NCBI GenBank assembly: GCA_022402465.1
Contig: JAKRSH010000026.1
Span: 48,741 to 112,740 of the forward strand
Reading direction: 5' to 3'
DNA: 64,000 nucleotides
Source of the DNA: Leptospiraceae bacterium
Lineage (GTDB): Bacteria; Spirochaetota; Leptospiria; Leptospirales; Leptospiraceae
The notes under the pieces are model-generated. The model was given only the letters and a program-made list of their open reading frames with translations, was not told the origin of the DNA and searched no databases. Of this stretch, positions 11,801 to 20,543 are shown piece after piece (the first letter of the stretch is position 1; every line of letters starts with the position of its first letter). A program made the translations under genes and the position numbers.

Positions 11801-12019
11801 CCATTCTACTGGATAAGTTACATATTGTTCCATTTCTAAAGAAGATAGTGTAGGAGCTGAAGTTACAATTTGTACCTGTACATTCGTTACATCTGGAATG
11901 GCATCTAATTTTAATTTAGAAATATTTGCTAAGCCATAAAGTATGAAGAAGGAAGTAATTATTAGAACAATGGTTTTATTATTCAGGGACCATTCGACAA
12001 TATAATTAAGGAATCTCAT
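8891..12019 (-). CDS. czcA: Heavy-metal efflux RND transporter, CzcA/CusA family
   Basis: The 1042-residue protein has the RND layout: one N-terminal helix, a large periplasmic loop, a six-helix block, a second large loop, and a final helix block. The proton-relay segment of heavy-metal RND pumps is present as DFGLLVDGAVIVVENA, with D398, D404 and E411 matching the Asp/Asp/Glu set described for CzcA. The opening KLDAIPDVTNVQVQIVT is typical of the HME subgroup. It drives export of divalent (Co/Zn/Cd/Ni) or monovalent (Cu/Ag) metals. The Asp/Asp/Glu relay favours divalent ions, but the sequence does not settle this. The gene overlaps czcB by one base. Confidence 0.93.
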   Translation of the reverse strand: MRFLNYIVEWSLNNKTIVLIITSFFILYGLANISKLKLDAIPDVTNVQVQIVTSAPTLSSLEMEQYVTYPVEWGVSGIPDIKEIRSISRYGISLVTIVFNDHIDLMKARQLVSERMLEIQKTIPSKYGTPQIGPLSTALGEVIQFTLTSPNHTTKELTTTLQWYISPILKTVPGVVEVNIFGGQTKQYAINLNLKSMQSLGVSVEDIMNAVDSNNISEGGGYIEHFHEHTIIGVQSLLKEKDDFQTIFVKNTKDGNPIFLKNIANITESYELRKGAATQNGNTEVVGGMALMLIGENSLDVSEAVKEKLQFIEPSLEDGMKFNIFYDRSEMVWGTIYTVIKNLSEGAIFVILILFLLLGDLRSGLIIAVIIPLCMLFAILIMIVREAPANLMSMGAIDFGLLVDGAVIVVENATRRLSLKRNELKRELTKQEKKETILSATVEVRKATIFGELIIGIVYIPILALSGTEGKLFIPMALTVIYAISGAFIFTLTVVPVLADIFLKIPQEHHEETRLFKWIQNKYNPMLSFSMQHRTKVVSSAIGFFLLTIVIFPFLGAEFIPTLDEGSSLLEINRLPSASLDESIRSTLRIERILLTPEFPEIKSVVSKTGSPNLSLEPMGIEKSDVFIQLNERSTWKRSRNEFLNQITKSIESEIPEITFGMSQPIEMRTNEMVAGIRSDIGIKIFGEDIITLRKLGEQTASKFKNIPGVKDIRIEQLGGISFIKVIPNREKMARYGVDAKQIGQLLQMVSSGLNASQLIDGAKRFNIALKLQDPPNETLESWRPILVSTRNQGYVPLGDLAEIIKQDGPAQISHEWQERRILVEFNVRERDLMSVVSNVEEILAKDKLLPPGYRYSLDGSFKNYLSARKTLLWVVPITFAMILFLLWLAISDITSALLLFINIPFAIAGGILALFLRGLPFSISAGIGFIALFGVAVLNGLVLVTFSKQLEKEKILPMKAIQEAALLRVRPVLMTGMVAILGFVPMALSTNPGAEVQRPLATVLIGGLITNALLTLLVFPAFYSLVYEKILSLTPSSKKQT

Positions 12020-13245
12020 TATTCTTCACCAAATGTATGTTTTAAGTATATAGCTTTTAAGGAATAAGCACCGCTGCTTACAATTTTGTCTCCATTCTTG
12101 AGTCCTTCTTCAATAGAGATTAATTTTCCTTGTGTTCCTCCCAATTTTATTTCTTTCCACTCATAGGTAAGATCATTTATTTGAATAAATACACCATCTT
12201 TCCCATTAATGGTCAGTAAGCAGGAATCAGGAATTAGGATTTTATCTTGCTTAATGGAATCTACATTCAATAATGCTTTACCGAATAATCCAATTTTTAA
12301 TAAATTATTAGAGTTATTTAGTGTTATGCGAGCAGGAATAGAGCGCGTTTCTTTTTCTATAGATGAACCTATGAAACTCAATTTCCCAGTGAAGATTTGA
12401 TCAGGATATGCATTTATTGAGACTTTAACATTTTCTCCGAGCTTCAAAAATTTTAAATCATTTTCAAATGCACGTGCAGCAAACCATACATTATTGAGAT
12501 TAGCTACTGTAACAAAAATTGTATTTTCAGCTACAATATTTCCAGGACTTACATGACGCATTATCAAAGTTCCATTTATACTAGATCTCAGATAGATTTT
12601 TGTATTTTGATTAGAATCAGCACTTTGTGAATCTAAATTGTTTTTAGGAATTGGAATATCATTCATGATAAGATTTTCTTTGTCAGCTTTTACTTCCATT
12701 TCCCAGGTAAGACTTTCGGCCTCTGCATTGCGTGCTTCCTGGTCAGCAGCTAATTTAATTTTGACAAGTTCTTTGATTCTTTCTGTATTTTTCTGAGTTG
12801 CTTGGAGTTTAGCTAAGGAAGTAAGATACTTTGATTTAAGCCTTGCGACCTCAGGTGAATCCATAACTACAAGGATGTCACCTTTTCGGACGGGATCTCC
12901 TTCTTTCTTTCGAATCTCCAGTACTTTTCCTTTTAGCCTTGTACCAATAGTTTGAGTATTATCTGGATCAGCCGTTATTTCACCAGTAAGCTCTATTGCA
13001 GAATTAAATTCTTCATTGCTTGCTTCGGCTATTTGAATTGGTATCTTATACCTTGAATCTTCACTAAGTCTGAAAACTGTCTCGGAGCTAGTTTCAGAAA
13101 TATTAGATTCATTTGTTAGAATATTCAAATTCTTAGAAATAGATGATTTATTATTCCTTAGGAAAGTGATATAAACTATTGAAACTAAACAAAGAATTGC
13201 TGATAAAATTAGGATTTTTTTAATATTATTCATGACTTGACTCAC
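12019..13245 (-). CDS. czcB: RND efflux periplasmic adaptor, CzcB family
   Basis: The 408-residue protein begins with a membrane anchor (KKILILSAILCLVSIVYITF). A lipoyl/barrel-sandwich half (GTRLKGKVLEIRKKEGDPVRKGDIL) leads into a helical hairpin (residues ~135-195, rich in Lys/Glu/Leu), then the second barrel half (YLRSSINGTLIMRHVSPGNIV) and membrane-proximal beta domains. This is the membrane-fusion protein that bridges the pump and the outer membrane channel. It overlaps czcC by 20 bases and czcA by one base, so the three are coupled. No extended His-rich metal-binding N-terminus is present. Confidence 0.9.
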   Translation of the reverse strand: MSQVMNNIKKILILSAILCLVSIVYITFLRNNKSSISKNLNILTNESNISETSSETVFRLSEDSRYKIPIQIAEASNEEFNSAIELTGEITADPDNTQTIGTRLKGKVLEIRKKEGDPVRKGDILVVMDSPEVARLKSKYLTSLAKLQATQKNTERIKELVKIKLAADQEARNAEAESLTWEMEVKADKENLIMNDIPIPKNNLDSQSADSNQNTKIYLRSSINGTLIMRHVSPGNIVAENTIFVTVANLNNVWFAARAFENDLKFLKLGENVKVSINAYPDQIFTGKLSFIGSSIEKETRSIPARITLNNSNNLLKIGLFGKALLNVDSIKQDKILIPDSCLLTINGKDGVFIQINDLTYEWKEIKLGGTQGKLISIEEGLKNGDKIVSSGAYSLKAIYLKHTFGEE

Positions 13246-14539
13246 TTAGGAAAAATTCATTTAAATCTATACCACCAGCACGCAAATACTCATTGCAGGC
13301 GATCGCATAATTAGCTTTCGTTTGGAAGTAATTGGATTTCAAATCAACCAAAGATTTTTGACTTATCAAAGCATCTTTAACTGATATCTTACCTGTTGCT
13401 ATAGCATTCTTCAATATTAATAGGTTTTCATTGGTTCTTTCCAAGATATTAGGTGGAAAATTTTGCCAGGCTCTTTTCCAGGACTCAACTCCATTCCAAG
13501 CTTTAGTTGCTTCAAACCGTACAGTGTGTCCTCCAATTTCTCTTCTCTCTTCTGAAATCTTTGAATTTGCTTTTGCTTCTTGAATTTCCCCACTGTTATC
13601 TCTCCAGATTTGTAGTGGAATAGAAACTTTTCCTCCAATCACTCTTTCATTGAATCCGTCGTTTTGGACATACCCTGATATCGTTAAATTAGGTATACGC
13701 TCTCTTTGTAGCAGGCGGATTTTACTTTTTGTGAAATTAATTTCTAATTCTAGTACTTCTAAATCAGGACGCCTTTTCTCCGCTGAATCAATGTATTCTT
13801 GGAGTTCTTGCTTAGGAATTTTTAGGATTTTTTTTTCTTCATAAACATTCAATTCTTCTTGGTAAGGAACACCCATCATAACGACTAAATCTGTTTTGGC
13901 ATCCTGCCAATTTCTTCTGGCTTGCTCTTCTAATGAATTCATTTTAATGGACTCTGAAAGTGCGATTTCAAAATCCATTTCTGAGCCGATTCCATTTTTA
14001 AATCTCAAATCAGCAATTTTGGAAATTTCTCTTGAAAGTAAGTTTAATTCTTGTGTAAGTTTAAATTCTTCCCAAGCTGCTTGGTATAAAAGTACGGAAT
14101 GTACAGCTTGGGCAATGGTAGACCTTTCTATAGCTTGGACATTTTTAATTTTCGTCTTGATGTCTGCCTGAGCAAGTTCAAGTTTAATTTCTCTTTGACC
14201 TCCTATATAGATTTCTTGAGATAACATAATCTCACCATTAATAGCTTGAGGTATAGAATTATTAAAAAATGCGCTCTCATTACTAGTGCCTCTTCTAATT
14301 GCATTGGATGTTGACAAATTTGGATTAGATGGAAAAGCATAGGCTGCTATTTTTCTTCTTCCAAGACTTGCTTCCAGATTGTCCTGAGCAATTTTAAATT
14401 CTGGACTATGATTTAATACGCAATTGATGATGCTTTTTAACTTTTGATTACCAATACAACCCTTATTTGAATGAAGATCTTCACTAAGTATTGGCCCACT
14501 TAGGATAAAATAAAATAAAATAAAGAAATATAAGTACAT
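13226..14539 (-). CDS. czcC: TolC/CzcC-like outer membrane efflux protein
   Basis: This is a 437-residue protein with a signal peptide (hydrophobic residues 3-17) and two TolC-type halves rich in long amphipathic helices (for example TIAQAVHSVLLYQAAWEEFK and IRLLQRERIPNLTISG). The repeated LRFKNGIGSEMDF-like and NAIATGKISVKD-like turns mark the helix-to-strand junctions of the family. It forms the outer membrane exit duct of the RND pump. The start at 14539 has a strong AGGAGGA ribosome site. It is the first structural gene of the tripartite set. Confidence 0.9.
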   Translation of the reverse strand: MYLYFFILFYFILSGPILSEDLHSNKGCIGNQKLKSIINCVLNHSPEFKIAQDNLEASLGRRKIAAYAFPSNPNLSTSNAIRRGTSNESAFFNNSIPQAINGEIMLSQEIYIGGQREIKLELAQADIKTKIKNVQAIERSTIAQAVHSVLLYQAAWEEFKLTQELNLLSREISKIADLRFKNGIGSEMDFEIALSESIKMNSLEEQARRNWQDAKTDLVVMMGVPYQEELNVYEEKKILKIPKQELQEYIDSAEKRRPDLEVLELEINFTKSKIRLLQRERIPNLTISGYVQNDGFNERVIGGKVSIPLQIWRDNSGEIQEAKANSKISEERREIGGHTVRFEATKAWNGVESWKRAWQNFPPNILERTNENLLILKNAIATGKISVKDALISQKSLVDLKSNYFQTKANYAIACNEYLRAGGIDLNEFFLSESSHE

Positions 14540-14567
14540 TGTGTCCTCCTACAATATATAAAGTTAA

Positions 14568-15011
14568 TTATATAATATAGGTGGAAGGAGGTGGCAGATG
14601 ATTCAATAAGCAGAAATTAAGGTAAGACTTCCTTGAGAAAAATAGAATCTTAGAATAACGTTCTTTCGAAACTAAAATTTCTATTCTATCTAGTTTAAAA
14701 ATAGAATACGCTATGCAAGATAAGAATACTAAAATTAGAAGAGCAATATCATATACTAAATCTCCATCCCAATCACCTAGGTCAGAAGTAATTCCGTAAG
14801 GTGATATATGTTCAAAAAGGGTTTGGGCTTCGGATTCTTCAGCTTGGCTAGTGGAAGCATGATCTGATTCATAATAGCTATGAATCACCGCTACTTCTGT
14901 GTTATTCGATAGTAAGGAATGGTGTAAATGAATTCCGAAAAGCGGTGAGATAAAGATCAATCCAAACCAGATTCCTAAAAAGCCAGATAAGATTGTTAAC
15001 TTGGAGCTCAC
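14568..15011 (-). CDS. Small His-containing membrane protein heading the metal efflux operon
   Basis: This is a 147-residue protein with an N-terminal hydrophobic segment, an extracytoplasmic stretch of about 75 residues with a His cluster (FGIHLHHSLL, then HSYYESDH), a second membrane helix (DIALLILVFLSCIAYSIF), and a short basic tail. It lies 28 bases upstream of czcC on the same strand. Small His-bearing membrane or periplasmic proteins often head czc-type operons (CzcI-like), and I infer a metal-sensing or metal-delivery role by position. I recognise no named family. A Fur-like box lies upstream at 15087-15101. Confidence 0.6.
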   Translation of the reverse strand: MSSKLTILSGFLGIWFGLIFISPLFGIHLHHSLLSNNTEVAVIHSYYESDHASTSQAEESEAQTLFEHISPYGITSDLGDWDGDLVYDIALLILVFLSCIAYSIFKLDRIEILVSKERYSKILFFSRKSYLNFCLLNHLPPPSTYII

Positions 15012-15086
15012 TATTCCAAAAAGGATTCAAGGCTTAATTCCTGCAAGAAAAATCTTTCACGTTTCTTCTAAAGACTTAGCACTAAA

Positions 15087-15101
15087 TGATAATGAGTTTC
15101 A
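15087..15101. promoter_or_regulatory. Candidate Fur-family (Fur/Zur/PerR-like) operator
   Basis: The sequence TGATAATGAGTTTCA has the 7-1-7 geometry TGATAAT-G-AGTTTCA. The right half matches 5 of 7 positions of a perfect inverted repeat. It sits in the only non-coding gap upstream of the metal efflux operon, 76 bases before the first gene's start. Fur-family regulators bind TGATAAT-type 7-1-7 boxes, but AT-rich genomes produce near matches by chance. Confidence 0.35.
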
Positions 15102-15177
15102 ATTTGTTCAAGATACAATAAGAACTCTCAAGGAGAATCTACAATTTGTAAGATCAATATCTTGTTTAGGAAATAAT

Positions 15178-15807
15178 CTATTTTGTAAGGTCTTTCTTAA
15201 AAATTTCAAATCGATTGTAAGTATCAATTGGTGCCAAAGTATCAGCATCCTGTTTGGGTGCTTGGAAACTAGGATTGGATGTTTTTGTTTTGGTTTTTTG
15301 AAAAGAAGAATTGGATTGCAAGCCATAATAGAAACTATGAATCAATTCAACAAGCGATACTTCTGATCTCGATTTCATTACACGTATATCTACAAAGTAG
15401 GATTGATTTTTCTCTAGAATTTCAAAAACCCATTCTCGTTCACCGCTAACTTTATCAGTTCTAATTAATTTAGTGGGCTCATTCACTGAATTAGCCAAAT
15501 AAACTCGCACTTCCATTTCTTGGATAGTACCATCAGTCGCTATACCAATCACAACAGAGGTAGGCTCTTCTAGAGGTGATGATTTTAATAAAAATTCTAT
15601 AGCGTTTGATCTTCCCACAGCTCCATACAATCTTTTCTTATCTACCTGGTCATAAATTTGTAAACTTTCAATAATGCTTTTAACAGATTTGACACTTTCT
15701 CTGAGATTGGAAGATTGAGCTTGAGATAACAAATTGCTGAAAGGTAATATAAGGCTTATTAAAGCTGGAACTATCAGTTTACTAATTAAAAAAATTGCTT
15801 GTCTCAT
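15178..15807 (-). CDS. Exported protein of the cyclase/FecR cluster, function unknown
   Basis: This 209-residue protein has a signal peptide (about residues 1-30, ending ...LLSQAQS). The mature part has a helical start (LRESVKSVKSIIESLQIYDQ), a beta-rich middle (VVIGIATDGTIQEMEVRVYL) and a Ser/Thr/Lys/Pro-rich tail. I do not recognise a family. It is the last gene of a five-gene minus-strand cluster with zero spacing to the gene before it, so it is probably a periplasmic or envelope partner of the FecR-like and fibronectin-like proteins. Confidence 0.65.
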   Translation of the reverse strand: MRQAIFLISKLIVPALISLILPFSNLLSQAQSSNLRESVKSVKSIIESLQIYDQVDKKRLYGAVGRSNAIEFLLKSSPLEEPTSVVIGIATDGTIQEMEVRVYLANSVNEPTKLIRTDKVSGEREWVFEILEKNQSYFVDIRVMKSRSEVSLVELIHSFYYGLQSNSSFQKTKTKTSNPSFQAPKQDADTLAPIDTYNRFEIFKKDLTK

Positions 15808-16848
15808 TTATTTAGCTAACTTTGCCTTGGGAGTTGGGCAGTTTTGTAAATTGACAAACATCTTATCAATTTCCATCTTTTCCTTTGTATCAATTGTATA
15901 TTGTTTCTTTGTTGAATTGAATTCAACTTTTTCGCGAATTGCATTCATTGCAGGGGAACAATAGGTTTGGAAATGAAGATAGGATTGTATGCGAGTCATT
16001 CGATTTGGTTCTTTGATCAAAAAGTAGTAGTAAATATCTTTCTTTTCTCTGGTAGATAAGTTAATCGTTACATAATCTTCTTTGCATTCTTTAATTAGAT
16101 CAGAAGAGAGTTCTGATTTATAACAATTGGAATTGGATCCTATAAATTCATCCAATTCTTTCATGCTCATGGTATATATTTTATTTATATTATCTTTTGC
16201 ATTGCTTTGTGTTTTCAATGAATTATTTTGAGTAGAAACATTTTCAGCCTTATTCTCAATTTCAAGATAATTCTTGATAGTTTTCTTTGGATGGTATGGA
16301 TTCTGAAGAGATAGATCATATTTGCCAGGTGCTGCATTCTCAGCATCGACTCTCAATTCGATTTTATTCTTAGATTCAATTTTCTTATCAAGGATCTTTA
16401 TTTTAGATTTACCTTGAGAAGATTCAATTGTAGTTTCTGTTGCATCGTTGAAATTATCCCCTTCAATTTCTAGCTTCTGATTGGGTTTTTGTTCTATTGT
16501 TTTATTCTTAGAATCATTGTCTGCTAAGGATTCTTCATTCACTATAGGAGGTAGAGATAATTCAATTTTTAAATCTTGCCACTCTGTCCATACAACTGGT
16601 TTACCAAAAGGGGAAAGAGCAGAAGTCCGGATTTTGTATTTTCCCTCAGGGATTTGGTCAATTTGAAGATAATTCGAATCAGTTTTCTTATCGATAATTA
16701 ATTTATCAGATTTATTTTTAACTTGAATTTGGTAACCAGATGCATATTTGGATTCTTTCCATGAAACGATTTTGTTTTTGTTGGTTTGGGCTATTAAATT
16801 ATTACCTATTAGTAAAAATGCAATTAATAGCATAAATAGTTTCTTCAT
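15808..16848 (-). CDS. Exported protein with one fibronectin-like and one IPT-like domain
   Basis: This 346-residue protein has a cleavable signal (to ...NLIAQTNK). Residues ~27-95 form a fibronectin III-like unit (SWKESKYASGYQIQV ... GKYKIRTSALSPFG) that resembles the repeats of the neighbouring FecR protein. Residues ~125-205 look like an IPT/TIG-type strand set (LEIEGDNFNDATETTIESSQ ... GKYDLSLQNP). The C-terminal ~130 residues hold four Cys (NSNCYKSEL, KECKEDY, TYCSPAMN, LQNCPTPK) that could form two disulfides. The function is unknown. It overlaps the upstream gene by 4 bases. Confidence 0.7.
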   Translation of the reverse strand: MKKLFMLLIAFLLIGNNLIAQTNKNKIVSWKESKYASGYQIQVKNKSDKLIIDKKTDSNYLQIDQIPEGKYKIRTSALSPFGKPVVWTEWQDLKIELSLPPIVNEESLADNDSKNKTIEQKPNQKLEIEGDNFNDATETTIESSQGKSKIKILDKKIESKNKIELRVDAENAAPGKYDLSLQNPYHPKKTIKNYLEIENKAENVSTQNNSLKTQSNAKDNINKIYTMSMKELDEFIGSNSNCYKSELSSDLIKECKEDYVTINLSTREKKDIYYYFLIKEPNRMTRIQSYLHFQTYCSPAMNAIREKVEFNSTKKQYTIDTKEKMEIDKMFVNLQNCPTPKAKLAK

Positions 16849-18731
16849 TTCTTTTTACCTTCCCGAAACAGAACACTTGGAGAAATAAATTCTATATCAC
16901 TAGGCTTTAGATTTCTAAGTTTAGTTAGAGCAATAATAAATTTACCAGATTCTCTTCGGATTTGTTTGGTTCCAGAAAGAACAGTGACTTCCCAAGAGAA
17001 TTTACCTTCGTCTAGTATTGTTAAATCTTGCAGTTTATAATTTGATTCTTTTGTTTTGATTTGGTGTATGGGTCTTTTTTTACCATTCTCATCTTGGTAA
17101 ATAGATAGAACATAAACAAAACCATTTGCATCTTTGTTCCAAGAAAAATTCAAATATTTTTCCCCAGAAAGATCAACTACAGTATCTATGGGATATTTCA
17201 GTAATTTAGGTGAATTTGAAACTATTGTATCATCTGAATCTTTGGAAGATTCCTCTTTGATAGGACTTAATTCGGATTCATTTTCAACAAGTATAAATCG
17301 ACCCAAACTAGAATACAAACTTTCCTTGCCTGAGGCAGAATATCCTTTGACCCGCCACAGGTATTCACCTTTGTTTAATTTCAATTTGGGTTGAATAAAA
17401 TTTCTAAAAGAGTCTTTTTTGAAAATAATATTTTTGAAGTTAGGATCGCTGGCTATAGAAACTTCATATTTCACTAATTCACTGGAAGAACTCCAGATCA
17501 AGATTCCTTGTTCTTGAAAAGTAGATGCTAAGAGTTTATCGTTGGTAGGTCTCTCAATTTTAGGTTCACTAAAATTGCTTCCTTTTTTGATCGTTAGATT
17601 TCGTGAAGAACTTATTCGTTCTGGTAGATCAGGAGAGTAGGGTATAGCTTTAATTCTCCAATAGATTTTCCCAACAGAAAGATTGTCCAAGGCCAAAGAA
17701 TTACTTTGGGTAACTTGTCGAGTCAATAGTGTAGTAAAGTTAGGTGAATCTGAAATTTCAAGTATATAATCTTTTGTGAACTGATCTCTATTCCATTGGA
17801 AGTTGACAAGTGGTAGCTTCTCTACATAGCTTATTTCAGTTTGATTTTCTGGAAATTTCAAACTCAATTCTTCTTCTTTGAATACATGGAATCTGTAGGG
17901 AATACTTTTCCCTTTGTCTGAAACCAAACGCCAATAATATGATCCAAGAGGTAGGTTCTCTGTGAAACTTGAGTTTGGAAAATCTATGGATTTATAGATA
18001 GAAGTAAAAGTTGGATTTCTGGAAATTTCAAACTTCAATTTGGAGTATTTCTCATTAGCCTTCCAATTGAATTCAATACTCTTAGTCGTAGCATTGCTCT
18101 GGATGATACTATTATTGGAAGGCGAAATTAAATCAAAAGGAATGTTTGAGATAGCTAGATCATTTCCAGTAAGGTCTGCTTGCTTTCCAGAGCTAACATT
18201 AGTTTGCTTGCCAGCTGCAGTAATAAGGGCATTTCCTTTCTCAACTTGTACATTGAAATTTCCATTTTCTGCTTTCTGAATATTTAATTCGCCATCCTTG
18301 ACTTCTATAGTTTTATTATTGCTTTGGATTTTTAAATCACCAGAGCTTCCATCCTTCTTCTTAATCTGAATGCTTCCTTGGTTAAAGGAAATTGTAGGAT
18401 CATCACCTGTAATGTCTAAGAAAAACATACTGTTTTCATCTAAATTTATTTCCGTTCCGTCATTCAAGCGGATGATAGCATCAGATAAGGACTCAGATCG
18501 TATAGTATCTCTGTTTGTTATAGGACTATTAGTATCGAGACTTTCCCAAACAATGTGATCATTCAATTTGCGTTGCACTGTGTTCTTTTTGAATTCAACA
18601 GTTCCAATGATCTTTCTATTGCCTATGTCTATTTTTTTATTTAAATCAAAGAAGAAAAGTGTAACAAATAAAATGGAATTCACTACTAGGAAAGCTAGAA
18701 TTTTGTTTTCTCTACTTTTTAAAAATTTCAT
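16845..18731 (-). CDS. FecR-domain protein with four fibronectin-like repeats
   Basis: This 628-residue protein has a short cytoplasmic start, one membrane helix (ILAFLVVNSILFVTLFFF), then a FecR-type domain at about residues 40-190 (IRLNDGTEINLDENSMFFLD and the repeated strand-turn pattern to GKQADLTG). Four repeats of ~90 residues with a W-x-W/YYWRL/IYWRIKA/EYLWRVKG pattern follow, as in fibronectin III units. FecR domains in Gram-negatives are periplasmic signal transducers. In Leptospira, FecR proteins often sit next to cyclases. It starts 3 bases after the cyclase stop and overlaps the next gene by 4 bases. Confidence 0.85.
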   Translation of the reverse strand: MKFLKSRENKILAFLVVNSILFVTLFFFDLNKKIDIGNRKIIGTVEFKKNTVQRKLNDHIVWESLDTNSPITNRDTIRSESLSDAIIRLNDGTEINLDENSMFFLDITGDDPTISFNQGSIQIKKKDGSSGDLKIQSNNKTIEVKDGELNIQKAENGNFNVQVEKGNALITAAGKQTNVSSGKQADLTGNDLAISNIPFDLISPSNNSIIQSNATTKSIEFNWKANEKYSKLKFEISRNPTFTSIYKSIDFPNSSFTENLPLGSYYWRLVSDKGKSIPYRFHVFKEEELSLKFPENQTEISYVEKLPLVNFQWNRDQFTKDYILEISDSPNFTTLLTRQVTQSNSLALDNLSVGKIYWRIKAIPYSPDLPERISSSRNLTIKKGSNFSEPKIERPTNDKLLASTFQEQGILIWSSSSELVKYEVSIASDPNFKNIIFKKDSFRNFIQPKLKLNKGEYLWRVKGYSASGKESLYSSLGRFILVENESELSPIKEESSKDSDDTIVSNSPKLLKYPIDTVVDLSGEKYLNFSWNKDANGFVYVLSIYQDENGKKRPIHQIKTKESNYKLQDLTILDEGKFSWEVTVLSGTKQIRRESGKFIIALTKLRNLKPSDIEFISPSVLFREGKKK

Positions 18732-18734
18732 ATC

Positions 18735-20534
18735 TTACTTCTTACTAGGCTTTTCATACCCAATTTTCTTTCTCAACTCATCCAGATTCTTAGGGCACTT
18801 AGGATCTTTTTGATAACCTAATACTGCATAAACTCTTTGAGGCTTAGCTTTCCCTTTCACTGGTATTGTATCTAAATCCTCGAATTTAAAAACTTTCTTT
18901 GTTTCATCGTAGACATCTTCCGATACTGCAATATCTATCCCGAAGTTCTTAGTCAAGCCTTCCATCCGTGATGCTAGATTTACTGCATCTCCAATCACAG
19001 TGTATTCCATTTTTTCATCAGAACCAATTTGGCCCGATACAACAGGGCCGTGATTCACTCCAATACCGATTCTAAGAGCAGGTTTCTTAGCTGTTCCTCG
19101 TCCTTTATTGAATTCGATCAATGCATCTCTCATTTCCAAGGCTGCCTTAACTGCATATTCAGAATTATTATCAACTGATTTCAAGGCACCCCAGGTTGCC
19201 ATGATAGCATCACCAATGAATTTATCCACATAACCTTTGTTTCGCTTCACACAAGAAACCATGGCTGTCATATATTGGTTTAAGAAATCGACTACCTCTT
19301 CAGGTTTTAATTTCTCAGAAATAGAAGTAAAGCTACGAATATCAGAAAAAAGTATAGCACAATCCTTACGATCTCCACCCACTTTGAGTAGACCTTTCAT
19401 AGACAATTCAGCAATTTCATCATTGACAAATTTACCAAAGGAGACTTTCAGTTTTTCTCTTTCTTCTAAACCCTTACTCATTGACTGGAAGGAGTTGGTC
19501 AGGATTCCTATTTCATCTCTGGTTTCAGGAACAAGTTCAAGGTGGTACTGACCAGCCTCAATTTTCTTAGATGCCTGCACCAAACCAAAGATAGGTCCTG
19601 AGATACGTTTGGCAAAGAAGAAAACAATTATGATAGCTATGTTAAGTGCAGCAATCATCAGATAGATATTTCGTCTTTGAATATTATAAACTTCTTCGTA
19701 AGCCTTGTCCTCTGAGACAGCAGAGATGATTCCTATACCGCCTAAGCCAAGCTTCTTAAAAGATCCGAGGTGCCAATCATTGCCTTTGTCTTGGTATCTA
19801 TATTGTCCGTTATCGAGTGGACTGGTTCTCATTTTCTGAACGATGGGTGTGTTCACCATATTCGCTCCAGAAAGAACCAAATTCAGATCTGGGTGGGCAA
19901 GAACTTTGCCATCATCACTAACCATAAAAGATTCAGTAATACCTGATGTTTGAAAGGGATCTAAGAATTTTTCTAATCTAAGAATTGCAATTATACTTAG
20001 ATTCTGTCTATCTTTAAAATAGGGAAATGCTATTGCAATAATAGGAGATCTAAATCCAACGCTAGTATTCAGTAGTATGGTTGAGTTGGAAAAGCTACCT
20101 TTTAATTTATCTTTGTTGGTTGAAATAACCTCATCTAATTTAGAAGATGAAATTCCGAGTTCTTCCAAAGTTTTGGAGTTAACCAATCTTTCCTTAGCTG
20201 TAAAGGATTTATCATAAAGTCCTACAAAAATTACATCGGGATCCTCAGTAAACAGAATATTCTTTATCGCAGATTCATCCTTGGTCTGTACTAAGCTTGC
20301 AATTGTAACTTGAAGAGATCTGCTAAGGGAAAGTATTTCTGCTCTTACATTTAATGCTATAACTTCCGTTAATTTAGCATTGTTCTCTTTTACCCGGATT
20401 TCATTATCTCGTTTAAAGAAGTAAGTTGCTATAAAAATGATGGATGTTAGTGATAAAATCAAAATTCCAGATATGATTACCATTAACTTGACTCGAATTG
20501 TAAAACGGGAAGGTTGAAAACTATTCTGATTCAT
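18735..20534 (-). CDS. Membrane adenylate/guanylate cyclase (class III) with Cache and HAMP domains
   Basis: This 599-residue protein has an N-terminal membrane helix and a ~240-residue extracytoplasmic Cache-like sensor (including FMVSDDGKVLAHPDL). A second helix precedes a HAMP linker (ISGPIFGLVQASKKIEAGQY), and the class III cyclase domain spans ~385-575. Metal-binding Asp residues are D398 (LFSDIRSF) and D442 (FIGDAIMATW). The substrate-side segment EKMEYTVIGDAVN, with Lys and Thr, fits adenylate rather than guanylate cyclases, by family knowledge. It likely converts an external signal to cAMP. It lies 9 bases after the lipoprotein gene and 3 before the FecR gene. Confidence 0.92.
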   Translation of the reverse strand: MNQNSFQPSRFTIRVKLMVIISGILILSLTSIIFIATYFFKRDNEIRVKENNAKLTEVIALNVRAEILSLSRSLQVTIASLVQTKDESAIKNILFTEDPDVIFVGLYDKSFTAKERLVNSKTLEELGISSSKLDEVISTNKDKLKGSFSNSTILLNTSVGFRSPIIAIAFPYFKDRQNLSIIAILRLEKFLDPFQTSGITESFMVSDDGKVLAHPDLNLVLSGANMVNTPIVQKMRTSPLDNGQYRYQDKGNDWHLGSFKKLGLGGIGIISAVSEDKAYEEVYNIQRRNIYLMIAALNIAIIIVFFFAKRISGPIFGLVQASKKIEAGQYHLELVPETRDEIGILTNSFQSMSKGLEEREKLKVSFGKFVNDEIAELSMKGLLKVGGDRKDCAILFSDIRSFTSISEKLKPEEVVDFLNQYMTAMVSCVKRNKGYVDKFIGDAIMATWGALKSVDNNSEYAVKAALEMRDALIEFNKGRGTAKKPALRIGIGVNHGPVVSGQIGSDEKMEYTVIGDAVNLASRMEGLTKNFGIDIAVSEDVYDETKKVFKFEDLDTIPVKGKAKPQRVYAVLGYQKDPKCPKNLDELRKKIGYEKPSKK

Positions 20535-20543
20535 TCTATCTCC

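Noticed and set aside
15001..15366. Plus-strand 121-codon frame between the efflux and cyclase clusters
   Set aside because: TTG start, overlaps the end of the exported protein gene on the opposite strand, no recognisable domain.
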